From positions 1-10,454 of the forward strand of contig JBBWZQ010000256.1 in assembly GCA_039649115.1 (NCBI GenBank): a stretch of DNA of 10,454 nt, written 5' to 3'. This stretch comes from DATEJJ01 sp039649115 (lineage in GTDB: Bacteria > Actinomycetota > Actinomycetes > Mycobacteriales > Micromonosporaceae). The notes below the pieces were generated by a model. It saw only the letters and a list, made by a program, of their open reading frames with translations, did not search any database and was not told where the DNA came from. Of this stretch, positions 1-6,853 are shown one piece after another. Numbering within the stretch: the stretch's first letter is position 1; each line of letters begins with the position of its first letter. The position numbers and the translations under genes are program-made.

Positions 1-2
1 CC

Positions 3-353
3 ACCGTGCTGCTCTCCTCGCACCTGCTGGCCGACCTCGAGCGCGCCTGCGACTACCTGATCGTGCTGCAGACCGCGCACGTCCAGCTCTCCGGCCCGGT
101 CGACGAACTGCTCGAAGGCCACCGCACCCTGGTCGGCCCGCGCACCGAGACGGACCAGATCCCCGGGGTGGTCGAGGTGATCCGGGCCAGCCACACCGAC
201 CGCCAGACCACGCTGCTCGCCCGTACCGACGGGACCGTGCCCGCCGACCCCGCGTGGAGCGTGCATGACGTCACCCTCGAAGACCTGGTGCTGGCCTACC
301 TCGCCAAAGCCGACACCCGCAGCACCCGGACCGCATGGGAAGTGACCGCATGA
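3..353 (+). CDS. ABC transporter ATP-binding protein, C-terminal part
   Basis: This is the 3' end of an ABC exporter ATPase; its start lies outside the window. The first visible residues, TVLLSSHLLADLERACDYLIVL in shortened form SSHLLADLERACD, contain the H-loop histidine (SSH) that follows the Walker B/D-loop in ABC ATPases. The roughly 80 residues after it, ending in AYLAKADTRSTRTAWEVTA, match the variable C-terminal tail of DrrA/CcmA-like actinobacterial exporters. Walker A, the signature motif and Walker B are not in view, so ATPase competence cannot be judged. The stop codon overlaps the next start as ATGA, which implies translational coupling with the permease and a joint role as a two-protein exporter. 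The substrate is unknown; drugs, lipids or peptides are all possible for this class. The family call is secure and the specificity is not. Confidence 0.88.
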   Translation, partial: TVLLSSHLLADLERACDYLIVLQTAHVQLSGPVDELLEGHRTLVGPRTETDQIPGVVEVIRASHTDRQTTLLARTDGTVPADPAWSVHDVTLEDLVLAYLAKADTRSTRTAWEVTA

Positions 354-1372
354 TCTGGCTCACCTGGCGCCAACATCGCAAGCAGGCCCTCTACACCCTG
401 ATCGCGCTCGCCGCCGTGGCCGCGGTCATGCTGCCCACCGGCCTGGCGATGCACCACGCCTTCACCAACTCCGGCCTGGCCGCCTGCCTGGCCGAACAAG
501 GCACCGCCCAGACCGTCACCGCCACTGCCCGGGACTGCAGCACCCTGAGCCAGCAGTTCCAGGACCAGTACAGGTCGATGACGTTCATCGCGATCCTGTT
601 CGTGATCCTGCCGGTGTTCGTCGGAATCTTCTACGGCGCCCCGCTGGTCGCCCGCGAGGTCGAAGCGGCCACCCACCGCCTGGTGTGGACCCAGGGCGTG
701 AGCCGCAGACACTGGGCGCTGGTGAAATTCGGCCTGCTCGGCGCCGTCACCCTGGTGGTCGCCGCCGCCTACGCGCTCGGCGTGACCTGGTGGTTCGGGC
801 CACTGGTGACCAACGGCGGCGGACGGCTCACCCCCATCTCCTTCGACGTCCAGGGCATCGCCCCGATCGGCTACACCCTGTTCGCCGTCGCCCTGGGCGT
901 CTTCGCCGGCACCACGTGGAAAAAGGTCCTGCCCGCGATGGGTGTCACCGTCGCCGGCTTCGCCGTCATCAGGGTGCTGATCGAAACCTTCGCCAGGCCC
1001 CACTACCTCAGCCCACTGACCGCGCGCCTGCCCATCGACAGCAGCGAGCAGCTCAACAATGCCTCCGGCGCCTGGATCTACAGCAATGGGATCATCAACG
1101 GCACCGGCAAACTCGTCCTGCCGAACACCACCATCCAGTGCGGCGGACCCGGCGGAAACTCGTCGGTCAGCGGGGCCATCCCGTCCGGCACCGATCCCTG
1201 CGACGGCGGGTTGCTGTCCCGCGGACTGGGCCCCGGACCGTTCTCCAACTCGATGCAATACCAACCCGTCAGCAGGTTCTGGGAGTTCCAGGGCATCGAA
1301 ACAGGCATCTTCCTCGCCCTGACCGCGATCCTGCTCTACCTCGCCATCCGCCGCATCCGCCGCATCTCCTAA
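350..1372 (+). CDS. ABC transporter permease (actinobacterial ABC-2-like type)
   Basis: This is a 340-residue integral membrane partner of the preceding ATPase. I start it at the ATG at 350 because it overlaps the ATPase stop (ATGA) and gives MIWLTWRQHRKQA, the usual N-terminus of this actinobacterial permease family. An ATG 15 bases upstream would lie inside the ATPase gene. Hydrophobic segments lie near residues 14-34, 78-98, 126-150, 173-188, 195-212 and 317-334. After the second comes a conserved cytoplasmic stretch, GAPLVAREVEAATHRLVWTQ (residues 96-115), the likely coupling loop facing the ATPase. A long polar loop at about 217-310 has two cysteines (264 and 284) and probably lies outside the cell; it ends in RFWEFQGIETG before the last membrane segment, as in relatives. 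The protein ends in a basic cluster, RRIRRIS. Substrate unknown. A terminator hairpin follows 10 bases after the stop. Confidence 0.88.
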   Translation: MIWLTWRQHRKQALYTLIALAAVAAVMLPTGLAMHHAFTNSGLAACLAEQGTAQTVTATARDCSTLSQQFQDQYRSMTFIAILFVILPVFVGIFYGAPLVAREVEAATHRLVWTQGVSRRHWALVKFGLLGAVTLVVAAAYALGVTWWFGPLVTNGGGRLTPISFDVQGIAPIGYTLFAVALGVFAGTTWKKVLPAMGVTVAGFAVIRVLIETFARPHYLSPLTARLPIDSSEQLNNASGAWIYSNGIINGTGKLVLPNTTIQCGGPGGNSSVSGAIPSGTDPCDGGLLSRGLGPGPFSNSMQYQPVSRFWEFQGIETGIFLALTAILLYLAIRRIRRIS

Positions 1373-1382
1373 CAACCCCGGC

Positions 1383-1416
1383 CCCGTCCGCCGGGCGACC
1401 CGGCCCCGCGGACGGG
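1383..1416 (+). terminator. Terminator hairpin after the ABC permease
   Basis: Perfect 9-bp arms, CCCGTCCGC at 1383-1391 and GCGGACGGG at 1408-1416, enclose a GC-rich loop that can form an inner stem (CCGGG/CCCGG). It begins 10 bases after the permease stop. There is no T tract, which is common for actinomycete terminators. It would separate the exporter operon from the converging TetR gene. Confidence 0.6.
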
Positions 1417-1639
1417 CGTTGCCCACTCTGCTGGCGGGACGGACCGGCCGGTCTGTATCCGCTGCGACGCCCGGACTCCCCAGTCAGACGACACGGGTTC
1501 GGTCCACGACCGGTTGGACCACCGGGTCCGGCGCTGTTGGATGTTCGTCGCGTGCGGCCACGCTGCGTTGCGGGGTGGTATCGGCGTGGCTGCGCTAAGG
1601 CATAGTGGTCGACGCCGTCGACGGTCGGCGTGATGCATG

Positions 1640-2284
1640 TCAACGCATGACGGCGTCGGTGATCGTACCGGTGATCCAGCGTTCCCATTGGGCCGGTGTC
1701 CATCCGCGCTCGACGGTCAGCAGTAGGTACACGTCGAGGCTGAGCAAGGCGAAGATGATGTCGGCGGCTTTTGCGACTGTCAGTCCTTGCCGTAGGCCGT
1801 GCTTGTCGGCCAGGTGCTGGGCCAACGTGTGGTGGGCGGTGAAGCGCTGCTGTTGGTTGACGTCCCACTGCGCGGTCATGTCCGGGTCGGCGCCGGCGGC
1901 GTCGCGGACGATCCGCATGATCGGCGCGACCCGTGCGAAGATGGCGCGGCTGCTGTGTATCCAGAGCGTCAGTGCCCGACGGGCGTCGGGCTCGGCGCGG
2001 AACTGCTGCATCCAGGGCCGGTCGAGCAGGGCTACGGGTTCGTCGTCGCCGACGGCGACGACATCGACGATCTCCTTGAGGACGGTCCGCTTGTTGCCGA
2101 AGTGGAAGTAGACGGTCTGGACGGCGACGCCGGCCTGGCCGGCGATCTGTTCCAGGGTGGTCACCGCGTAGCCCTGGCGTAGGAACAGGTCCAGCCCGGC
2201 ATCGATGATCCGGCGTCGGGTGGCCCGGGCCTGCTCGCGCCGACGCTTGCCACGTTCGGGTCCGGCCTTGACATCCTCACCCAT
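1640..2284 (-). CDS. TetR-family transcriptional regulator (214 aa)
   Basis: This is a one-component repressor-type regulator. A basic N-terminal tail (GKRRREQARATRRRI) leads into a TetR DNA-binding domain: helix 1 about 22-38, then the helix-turn-helix TLEQIAGQAGVAVQTVYFHF at about 43-62, ending in the family hallmark VYFHFGNK. The remaining 140 residues form the variable ligand-binding and dimerisation part, with no recognisable ligand signature. The start at 2284 has AGGA 8 bases upstream. The gene diverges from the VOC/cupin pair across 58 bp containing a nested palindrome, so autoregulation and control of that pair are the simplest reading. Its 3' end faces the ABC permease. Family certain; ligand and true targets inferred only. 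Confidence 0.93.
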   Translation of the reverse strand: MGEDVKAGPERGKRRREQARATRRRIIDAGLDLFLRQGYAVTTLEQIAGQAGVAVQTVYFHFGNKRTVLKEIVDVVAVGDDEPVALLDRPWMQQFRAEPDARRALTLWIHSSRAIFARVAPIMRIVRDAAGADPDMTAQWDVNQQQRFTAHHTLAQHLADKHGLRQGLTVAKAADIIFALLSLDVYLLLTVERGWTPAQWERWITGTITDAVMR

Positions 2285-2319
2285 TCGCTAGATCCTACAC
2301 TAGAGTTAACTCTAGCGAA
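2284..2319. promoter_or_regulatory. Nested palindromic operator between tetR and VOC gene
   Basis: A perfect 16-bp palindrome, CTAGAGTTAACTCTAG, occupies 2300-2315. Around it is a second inverted pair, TTCGCTAGA at 2284-2292 and TCTAGCGAA at 2311-2319, whose right arm overlaps the palindrome. AT-rich symmetric DNA stands out against the GC-rich surroundings. The site covers the start of the regulator gene and lies 24-43 bases upstream of the VOC start, so a bound dimer could block both promoters. TACACT at 2296-2301 could be a plus-strand -10, but I see no well-spaced -35. Assignment to the adjacent TetR is inference. Confidence 0.75.
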
Positions 2320-2342
2320 CCGTCCAGGCTTGGAGGATCGTC

Positions 2343-2750
2343 ATGACCGCGCTCAGCGGATTCCACCACGTGAAGCTGCCGGTGACCGACGTGGCGCGCA
2401 GCGGCGAGTGGTATCGGCGGGTGCTCGGCTTCGAGCTGGACCTGGAGTTCGTCGAGGACGGCGTGCTGATGGGGCTGGCGCTCCGCGATCCGGGCGGCAC
2501 CGTGCGCCTGGCCGTTCGCCACGACCCGACCCGGGCGGCCGCGCTCGCCGGGTTCGACCCGATCGCCCTCGGGGTCCCCGACCGCAACGACCTCGAAGGT
2601 TGGCAACAGCGGCTCGACGGCCTCGGGCAACCACACGGCGGCATCGTCACGGGCCACCAGGGATGGGCGATCGTGGGTCTGCACGACCCGGACGGCATCG
2701 AGGTGCGCCTCTACACGCTGGCCAACCACAACTTAGGGAGCCCATCATGA
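2343..2750 (+). CDS. Glyoxalase/bleomycin-resistance fold (VOC) protein, 135 aa
   Basis: This is a small vicinal-oxygen-chelate superfamily protein made of two beta-alpha-beta-beta-beta halves. The first half runs FHHVKLPVTDVARSGEWYRRVLGF (residues 7-30), with a metal-ligand-type histidine in HHV followed by the classic helix ending YRRVLGF. The second ends GLHDPDGIEVRLYT (112-125), where DPDG and the glutamate of GIEVRL (E120) form the usual end strand and second metal ligand. One domain of 135 residues is the normal size, and the protein would act as a dimer. Possible roles are glyoxalase-like isomerase, ring-cleavage dioxygenase, thiol-transfer resistance protein or binding protein; the sequence does not decide. 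GGAGG at 2331-2335 is a good ribosome site 7 bases before the ATG. Its stop overlaps the cupin start (ATGA), so the two are co-translated, probably under the divergent TetR regulator. Confidence 0.9.
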   Translation: MTALSGFHHVKLPVTDVARSGEWYRRVLGFELDLEFVEDGVLMGLALRDPGGTVRLAVRHDPTRAAALAGFDPIALGVPDRNDLEGWQQRLDGLGQPHGGIVTGHQGWAIVGLHDPDGIEVRLYTLANHNLGSPS

Positions 2751-3292
2751 GTTTCGACCCGCTCGGCTACGTCTTGACCCCGAACGACGGTCACCACGTC
2801 TGGTTCCTCGACACCCGGATGAGCGTGAAGGCCGGTGGCGAGCAGACCGGAGGTGCCTTCACCTTCCTCGAATGGGCCGCACCAGCCGGCTTCGCCCCGC
2901 CGCGGCACGTGCACCACCAGGAACACGAGGCGTTCTACCTGCTCGACGGCGAAATCATCGTCGAATGCGGTGACCGCCGGTGGACCGCCGGCCCCGGTGA
3001 TTTCGTGTTCCTGCCCCGCGGCATCGCGCACTCCTTTGTGGTCTCACAGGGCCCGGTCCGCGGGCTGCAGGTCACCTCGCCAGCCGGGTTCGAGCGGTTC
3101 ATCGACGAACTGGGCCGGCCCGCGCAACATCTCGGCCTACCCGAGCCGTCGCAGCCCGACGTTCCCCGGTTGATTGCGGCCGGCAAACGCTACGGCGCCG
3201 ACGTCGTCGGACCACCCGCCGCCCTCGACGCCCCGCAACCACATACTCCTGACGAGCCCGCCGATCAGCACGCGGTCACGACCACGCCATGA
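2747..3292 (+). CDS. Single-domain cupin protein (181 aa)
   Basis: This is a cytoplasmic cupin with both conserved motifs. Motif 1 is PPRHVHHQEHEAFYLLDGE (residues 51-69), with metal ligands H54, H56 and E61. Motif 2 is GDFVFLPRGIAHSF (84-97), with H95 as the fourth ligand. A complete 3-His-1-Glu set suggests a bound metal and possibly dioxygenase or isomerase activity; many small cupins have unknown substrates. After the barrel comes PAGFERFIDELGRPA, a tail seen in quercetin-dioxygenase-like cupins, then a proline-rich low-complexity end from about residue 150. The ATG at 2747 overlaps the VOC stop and has AGGGAG 6 bases upstream. The VOC-cupin pairing suggests two steps on one small molecule, perhaps aromatic or quinone-like, sensed by the divergent TetR; that is inference. 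Confidence 0.9.
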   Translation: MSFDPLGYVLTPNDGHHVWFLDTRMSVKAGGEQTGGAFTFLEWAAPAGFAPPRHVHHQEHEAFYLLDGEIIVECGDRRWTAGPGDFVFLPRGIAHSFVVSQGPVRGLQVTSPAGFERFIDELGRPAQHLGLPEPSQPDVPRLIAAGKRYGADVVGPPAALDAPQPHTPDEPADQHAVTTTP

Positions 3293-3605
3293 CCGCCGAT
3301 TGACCCGACCCGTACCCGGTATCCCGAACGGCGGAGTCGCCCGGACCACTCGGCAGCTCTTCCCGCCCGGCCGCAAGCAGCCCGGGTTCCACGCCAGGTT
3401 TTGCGTTGGGTGGAACTTCTCATCGCCCCACCGGTCGTCCACGCACGCCGACCGGTCACATGCGCAACGCTGTCCGCGACACAACGCCAGGTCAGATCCG
3501 TTTCGATGAGCGGCAGCTTCGGACACACCAGCGATGCCGAAGCCGCACCGGCGAAGCCCGAACGCCCGACGGCGGCATCGCCGCCACGCTCATGATGGAG
3601 ACCCG
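3293..3605. other. Gene-free stretch with a long inverted repeat
   Basis: I see no convincing gene here in any frame; the open frames show no family resemblance. CCGCCG at 3293-3298 and CGGCGG at 3329-3334 could form a weak hairpin after the cupin gene. Perfect 9-bp arms, GCGATGCCG at 3531-3539 and CGGCATCGC at 3573-3581, lie 33 bases apart just before the broken membrane-protein gene; their function is unknown. GGAG at 3597-3600 precedes that gene's ATG and looks like the relic's old ribosome site. Confidence 0.5.
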
Positions 3606-4287
3606 ATGACCAGGTCACGCACCTCCACCGCGGACCCATCCTCCGTGCCAGCCTCCGCGAGCAACCCGTGGTCCGCGGCGGGACTGTGGAGTATCGCCGG
3701 AGCCGTCATCACGACGGTGGGCGCCACCGCGTCCGCCGCCATCCACTCGTCCGTTCCACCGGCCGACCTCAGCTACCCGTAAACGCCACCGTCTTCCGGC
3801 TCACCGAGGTGCTCTGGACCGTCACGCATGTGCTGATGTTCATCGGTGCCGTGGGCCTGACCCGCTCCGGGCTGCTGGGTACATCACGGCTCGGCCGGGT
3901 CGGAGGGTGGATCGCTGTGGCCGGGATGGCGTTGATCGTGCCGAGCGAACTCGGTTCGCGTTCTTCACCACCGCCGCGGACAACTCGACCCCTTCCGCGG
4001 TGTTGGGCACCGCGATCGGGTTGTCCGTGGTGATCGCCGGCCCCGGATTCGTCCTGTCCGGCGTCGCCGCGCTCCGGGCCGGCCATTGAAGCGGACGGGG
4101 CCGCTACACGCCGCTGCTGTGTGGCCTGTTCATCTTCGTCGTCCTGCTCCCGGCCCAGATCATCCGGCCGTCGGCCCATTTGTGGCCGGTCGCCGGGTGG
4201 AGCGCCTGCTTCGTCCTGCTCGGGCTCGGCCTCTACCGACAGCACCCGCCACGCGGCACCGCTACGCCACCGGGAGATATCCGATAA
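3606..4287 (+). pseudogene. Decayed small integral membrane protein gene (two frameshifts, one nonsense)
   Basis: Three consecutive plus-strand pieces read as one membrane protein of about 225 residues. Piece 1 (3606-3782) starts MTRSRTSTADPS, has a first membrane segment (AAGLWSIAGAVITTVGATAS) and ends SSVPPADLSYP at a TAA. Piece 2 continues in another frame from about 3783 as VNATVFRLTEVLWTVTHV and has two more hydrophobic segments (THVLMFIGAVGL, GGWIAVAGMALIV). Near 3954 the frame changes again to FAFFTTAADNSTPSAVLG, and in that frame a TGA at 4087-4089 interrupts AALRAGH/SGRGRYTPLLCGLF before the last segments and a TAA at 4285. One missing base near 3780, another near 3954, and TGG to TGA at 4087 would restore the whole frame. 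The remnant looks like actinobacterial multi-pass membrane proteins of unknown function. Three lesions favour true decay over sequencing error. Confidence 0.8.
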
Positions 4288-4410
4288 CCACGCGCCAGCC
4301 TTCGTCGCCCTGGGTCTCTTCGAGCTGCGCGGCTTCGTCGAACTTTCTCGGGATCGGCGGGATCGATTCATCCGACCTGGCGGGCGGAAGGCGCACAAGC
4401 CGCCGCGCAC

Positions 4411-4485
4411 CGCGACCTACGCGCGTACAACCGGGTATGACACGTCGGCCATGCCGTGCTCGGCGAGCAGCCGGTCGTGGATCCG
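4411..4485 (-). pseudogene. Short IS21-type transposase (IstA) relic
   Basis: Directly after the LysR stop, in the same minus-strand frame, the translation reads RIHDRLLAEHGMADVSYPVV then RA, stop (TAG at 4417-4419), then VAVR. This matches the stretch of IS21-family IstA transposases between the helix-turn-helix and the catalytic core, of the form 'R-I-x-x-R-L-x-x-E-H-G-x-x-V-S-Y-x-x-V-R-x-Y-V', with the tyrosine codon changed to a stop. No catalytic residues, IstB or terminal repeats are visible. The match is short (about 25 residues) and recognised by eye, so it is only moderately secure. Confidence 0.45.
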
Positions 4486-5388
4486 CTAGCCGGCCCGGGG
4501 CAGGTCGGTCGTCGCGGCCAGTGCCGTAACCACGTCGAGCAGGTTGTGTAGGGCGGGTTTGTTCGTGTCGGGACGCCACGCGGCGACGGTGTCGGCGTAG
4601 TCGTCGGTGAGGGGTACGAACGTCACGCCGGTGCGGCGCAGGCTGCGTGCTGATGCGGCGAGCCGGGTGACGCCGACACCGGCGGCGACCAGTCCGAGCA
4701 GGTTCGGCACGCTGCTGGCCCGCTGGACCACGTTCGGCTCGAACCCGGCGTGGTCGAAGTCCTGGTCGTATCTGCGGTGCCAGGGCGGCCAGGAGGTGCG
4801 CGGTGTGAGCACCCATGGTTCGTCGGCGAGGTCGCGCAGCCGCAGCTCGGTCCGGGTGGCGAGCGGGTGGCCCTCGGGTAGGACGGCGCAGACCGGTTCG
4901 GTGACCAGCGTCTTGGTGGCGAGGTCGTCGACGAGGGGTGGCCGGGTGAACGCCGCGTCGTAGCGCCCGTCACGCAGGCCGGCCACGAGTTCGCTGATGC
5001 TCACGTCGTCGGTGGTCAGCTCGACCTCGGGGAACCGTTCCCGGAAGGCCCGCACGACCGGCGGGAGCATGTAGTTGGCGGTGGAGCTGAGGAAGGCGAG
5101 GTTGAGCCGGCCGATCTCGCCGCGTGCCGCGCGTCCGAGGACGGCCACGGCTTCGTCGGCCCGGTCCAGGACCGCGCGTGCCTCGGGCAGGAACATGCGG
5201 CCGATCTCGGTCAACCGGGTGCCGCGGGTGTCGCGGTCCAGCAGCCGCACGCCGAGGACCCGTTCCAGCACGGTGACCTGTTGCGACAGTGACTGCTGGG
5301 CGATGTGCAGAGCGTCGGCAGCGCGGGTGAAGCTGAGATGTTCAGCCACCGCCACGAAGTACCGCAGTTGGCGCAGCTCCGGGGTCAC
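4486..5388 (-). CDS. LysR-family transcriptional regulator (300 aa)
   Basis: This is a classic LysR-type regulator. The winged helix-turn-helix begins at once: TPELRQLRYFVAVAEHLSF, then TRAADALHIAQQSLSQQVTV (residues 21-40) as the recognition region, and LLDRDTRGTRLTEIG (49-63) as the wing. The periplasmic-binding-protein-like effector domain starts near residue 90 (IGRLNLAFLSSTANYMLPPV). I choose the GTG at 5388 because it places the HTH 2-3 residues from the start and gives the usual 300 residues; an open frame continues upstream to 5862 but crosses the SDR gene. No strong Shine-Dalgarno precedes the GTG. The C-terminus abuts an IstA relic, though its length looks normal. It diverges from the SDR gene (118 bp apart), the standard arrangement for a LysR activator and its target. 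The ligand is unknown. Confidence 0.93.
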   Translation of the reverse strand: MTPELRQLRYFVAVAEHLSFTRAADALHIAQQSLSQQVTVLERVLGVRLLDRDTRGTRLTEIGRMFLPEARAVLDRADEAVAVLGRAARGEIGRLNLAFLSSTANYMLPPVVRAFRERFPEVELTTDDVSISELVAGLRDGRYDAAFTRPPLVDDLATKTLVTEPVCAVLPEGHPLATRTELRLRDLADEPWVLTPRTSWPPWHRRYDQDFDHAGFEPNVVQRASSVPNLLGLVAAGVGVTRLAASARSLRRTGVTFVPLTDDYADTVAAWRPDTNKPALHNLLDVVTALAATTDLPRAG

Positions 5389-5422
5389 AGGTTCTGACTG
5401 TAGCCGCTGCAGGAAACGGGTG

Positions 5423-5455
5423 TTGGCCGGCCGCGAGGTGACTGACCAAGATTGG
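5423..5455. promoter_or_regulatory. Possible LysR operator region between lysR and SDR gene
   Basis: The 118-bp divergent gap holds TTGG at 5423-5426 facing CCAA at 5446-5449, and the imperfect palindrome CCAAGATTGG at 5446-5455. Spaced, partly symmetric half-sites in such a gap fit LysR-type binding, but I cannot place matching -35/-10 boxes, so this is weak. Confidence 0.3.
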
Positions 5456-5506
5456 AACGCGGGGCCGGGCCAGGATGAACTACCTACCATCAAGGAGTTG
5501 TACCGA

Positions 5507-6343
5507 ATGTCGGAACGGGAACGCGGGTGGCTGATCACCGGCTGCTCGGCGGGGTTCGGCCGGCACCTCGCCCTGGCGGCGCTGGCGGCCGGGGACCGGG
5601 TCATGGCCACCGCCCGCCGCGCCGAACAACTCACCGACCTCGTTGCCGCCGGTGGTGACCGGGCGCGCGGCACCACTTTGGATGTCACCGACACCGCGAC
5701 GATCGAGGAGGCGGTGGCGGCCACCATCGACGCGTTCGGCCGGATCGACGTGGTGGTCAACAATGCCGGGCACGGCTCGGTCGGGGCGGTGGAGGAACTG
5801 GCCATGCCGGACCTGCGCGCACTGATGGACGTCATGTTCTTCGGCGCGGTCGCGGTGACCAAGGCGGCGCTGCCGCACCTGCGCCAGCAGGGCAGCGGGG
5901 CGATCGTGCAGATCAGCTCGATGGGCGGTCAGCTCAGCATGCCTGGCTTCGGCGCCTACTGCGCGGCGAAGTTCGCCCTGGAAGGGCTGTCGGAGGCGCT
6001 GGCCGCCGAGGTCGCGCCGTTCGGCGTGCGCGTCCTGATCGTCGAGCCCGGCGCGTTCCGCACCGAGTTCGGCGGACATCGCATGCACCGCTCCCCAACC
6101 ATCGAGGCATACCAGGTCTCGACCGGCCAGACCAGAACGGCCGTGGACAGCATGGACGGCAGCCAACCTGGTGACCCGGCCAAGGCCGCCCAGGCGATCC
6201 TGGAGGCACTCGACAGCAACGACCCGCCGCTGCGCCTGGCCCTCGGAAACGATGCGGTCGACAACATCCGCGGCCACCACAAGCAACTCCGCACCGACCT
6301 GGACCGGTGGGAGAAACTGAGCAGGTCGACCGACCTCAACTGA
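5507..6343 (+). CDS. Short-chain dehydrogenase/reductase (SDR), 278 aa
   Basis: This is a classical SDR oxidoreductase. The cofactor site TGCSAGFG (residues 11-18) is the TGxxxGxG glycine motif; the arginines after the second strand (TARRAEQL, residues 35-42) favour NADP(H). DV at 59-60 and NNAG at 85-88 support the Rossmann fold. The catalytic set is present: N near 109-113 is replaced or shifted (DVMFFGAVAVTKA), S138 in QISSMGG, and Y151/K155 in YCAAK. PGAFRTEF (181-188) is the usual PG segment after the sixth strand. The ATG has AAGGAG 9 bases upstream; the open frame extends upstream through the LysR gene but without a plausible start. The protein is like the many actinobacterial SDRs that reduce small ketones or aldehydes; the substrate cannot be told. 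Divergent LysR is its likely regulator. Confidence 0.94.
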   Translation: MSERERGWLITGCSAGFGRHLALAALAAGDRVMATARRAEQLTDLVAAGGDRARGTTLDVTDTATIEEAVAATIDAFGRIDVVVNNAGHGSVGAVEELAMPDLRALMDVMFFGAVAVTKAALPHLRQQGSGAIVQISSMGGQLSMPGFGAYCAAKFALEGLSEALAAEVAPFGVRVLIVEPGAFRTEFGGHRMHRSPTIEAYQVSTGQTRTAVDSMDGSQPGDPAKAAQAILEALDSNDPPLRLALGNDAVDNIRGHHKQLRTDLDRWEKLSRSTDLN

Positions 6344-6395
6344 GGCAAGCGGTCCGAGGTGCCGCCGATACTTCGGATGCGCGATGACGCTCGCA

Positions 6396-6735
6396 TCATG
6401 GAGTGTTGGTCGGGCCGATCGCCTTGGCGGGTTCGCTGATGCGTGCCTCCAGATCGGCGATGCGGCGGTCCTGGAACCGCAGGTTCGAGCGGGCGGCCTT
6501 GAGCCGCTCGTCGAGGATGCGGTTGTCCGCGGTGAGCTGGCGGACCCGCTGTATGAGCGTGGTGTTCTCGGTGGTGATCCGCTGGACGGCCACCGGCGGC
6601 CGTAGCCAAGGAGACCGCGGCTCTGGCGGTGGCGTCGTCGGGGGCGCCCTCGGCCAGCAGCCGTCACTGTTCGCGCTTGCGCCGGCAGTAGAGCAGGTCC
6701 GCGCCGGACGGTACGAACTTGTCGCAGTTGTGGGT
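6396..6735 (-). pseudogene. Broken coiled-coil protein gene, possibly mobile-element accessory protein
   Basis: Two minus-strand frames join into one protein-like reading. Upstream (6735-6667): THNCDKFVPSGADLLYCRRK then REQ, stop (TGA at 6666-6664), then RLLAEGAPDDATARAAVSLA. Near 6595 the frame changes to VAVQRITTENTTLIQRVRQL and on through KAARSNLRFQDRRIADLEAR to a TGA at 6398-6396. The second part is a heptad-like coiled coil. Both style and sequence recall accessory proteins of actinobacterial tyrosine-recombinase transposons, or an actinobacterial protein of unknown function; I cannot assign it firmly. Repair needs only TGA to TGG and one base removed near 6595. No start codon or upstream part is found beyond about 6735, so the gene is truncated as well. 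The only alternative gene on this stretch would be a minus-strand open frame to 6842 whose first half has poor coding character. Confidence 0.55.
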
Positions 6736-6853
6736 CCGTGCGACCGGTCGTCGCGCCGGTCGACCAGCCGTACGCGCTCAGCAAGCATCGGCCGGGCGCC
6801 CCCGGGAGCTCGTCGTGACGCGTAACGAGCGGATCGCGGCATGAGCGAATGCC

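Noticed and set aside
296..1426. A 376-residue minus-strand open frame opposite the ABC permease
   Set aside because: It is glycine/glutamate/aspartate-rich antisense of a clear membrane permease, with no domain signature.
2268..2273. TTGACA as the -35 box for the VOC-cupin operon
   Set aside because: The nearest -10-like hexamers are 15 (TAGATC) or 22 (TACACT) bases away, so neither is well spaced.
4262..4360. Minus-strand tail KFDEAAQLEETQGDEGWRVV ending IGYLPVA as the end of a gene
   Set aside because: The wording looks protein-like, but I recognise no family, it overlaps the membrane pseudogene, and the upstream frame runs into lysR antisense.
5389..5862. An N-terminal extension of the LysR reading frame into the SDR gene
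   Set aside because: It would overlap the divergent SDR gene and its promoter; the LysR HTH normally starts within a few residues of the N-terminus.
6376..6397. GATGCG/CGCATC stem as the SDR terminator
   Set aside because: The stem is only 6 bp with a 10-base loop and overlaps the coiled-coil relic stop; too weak to call.
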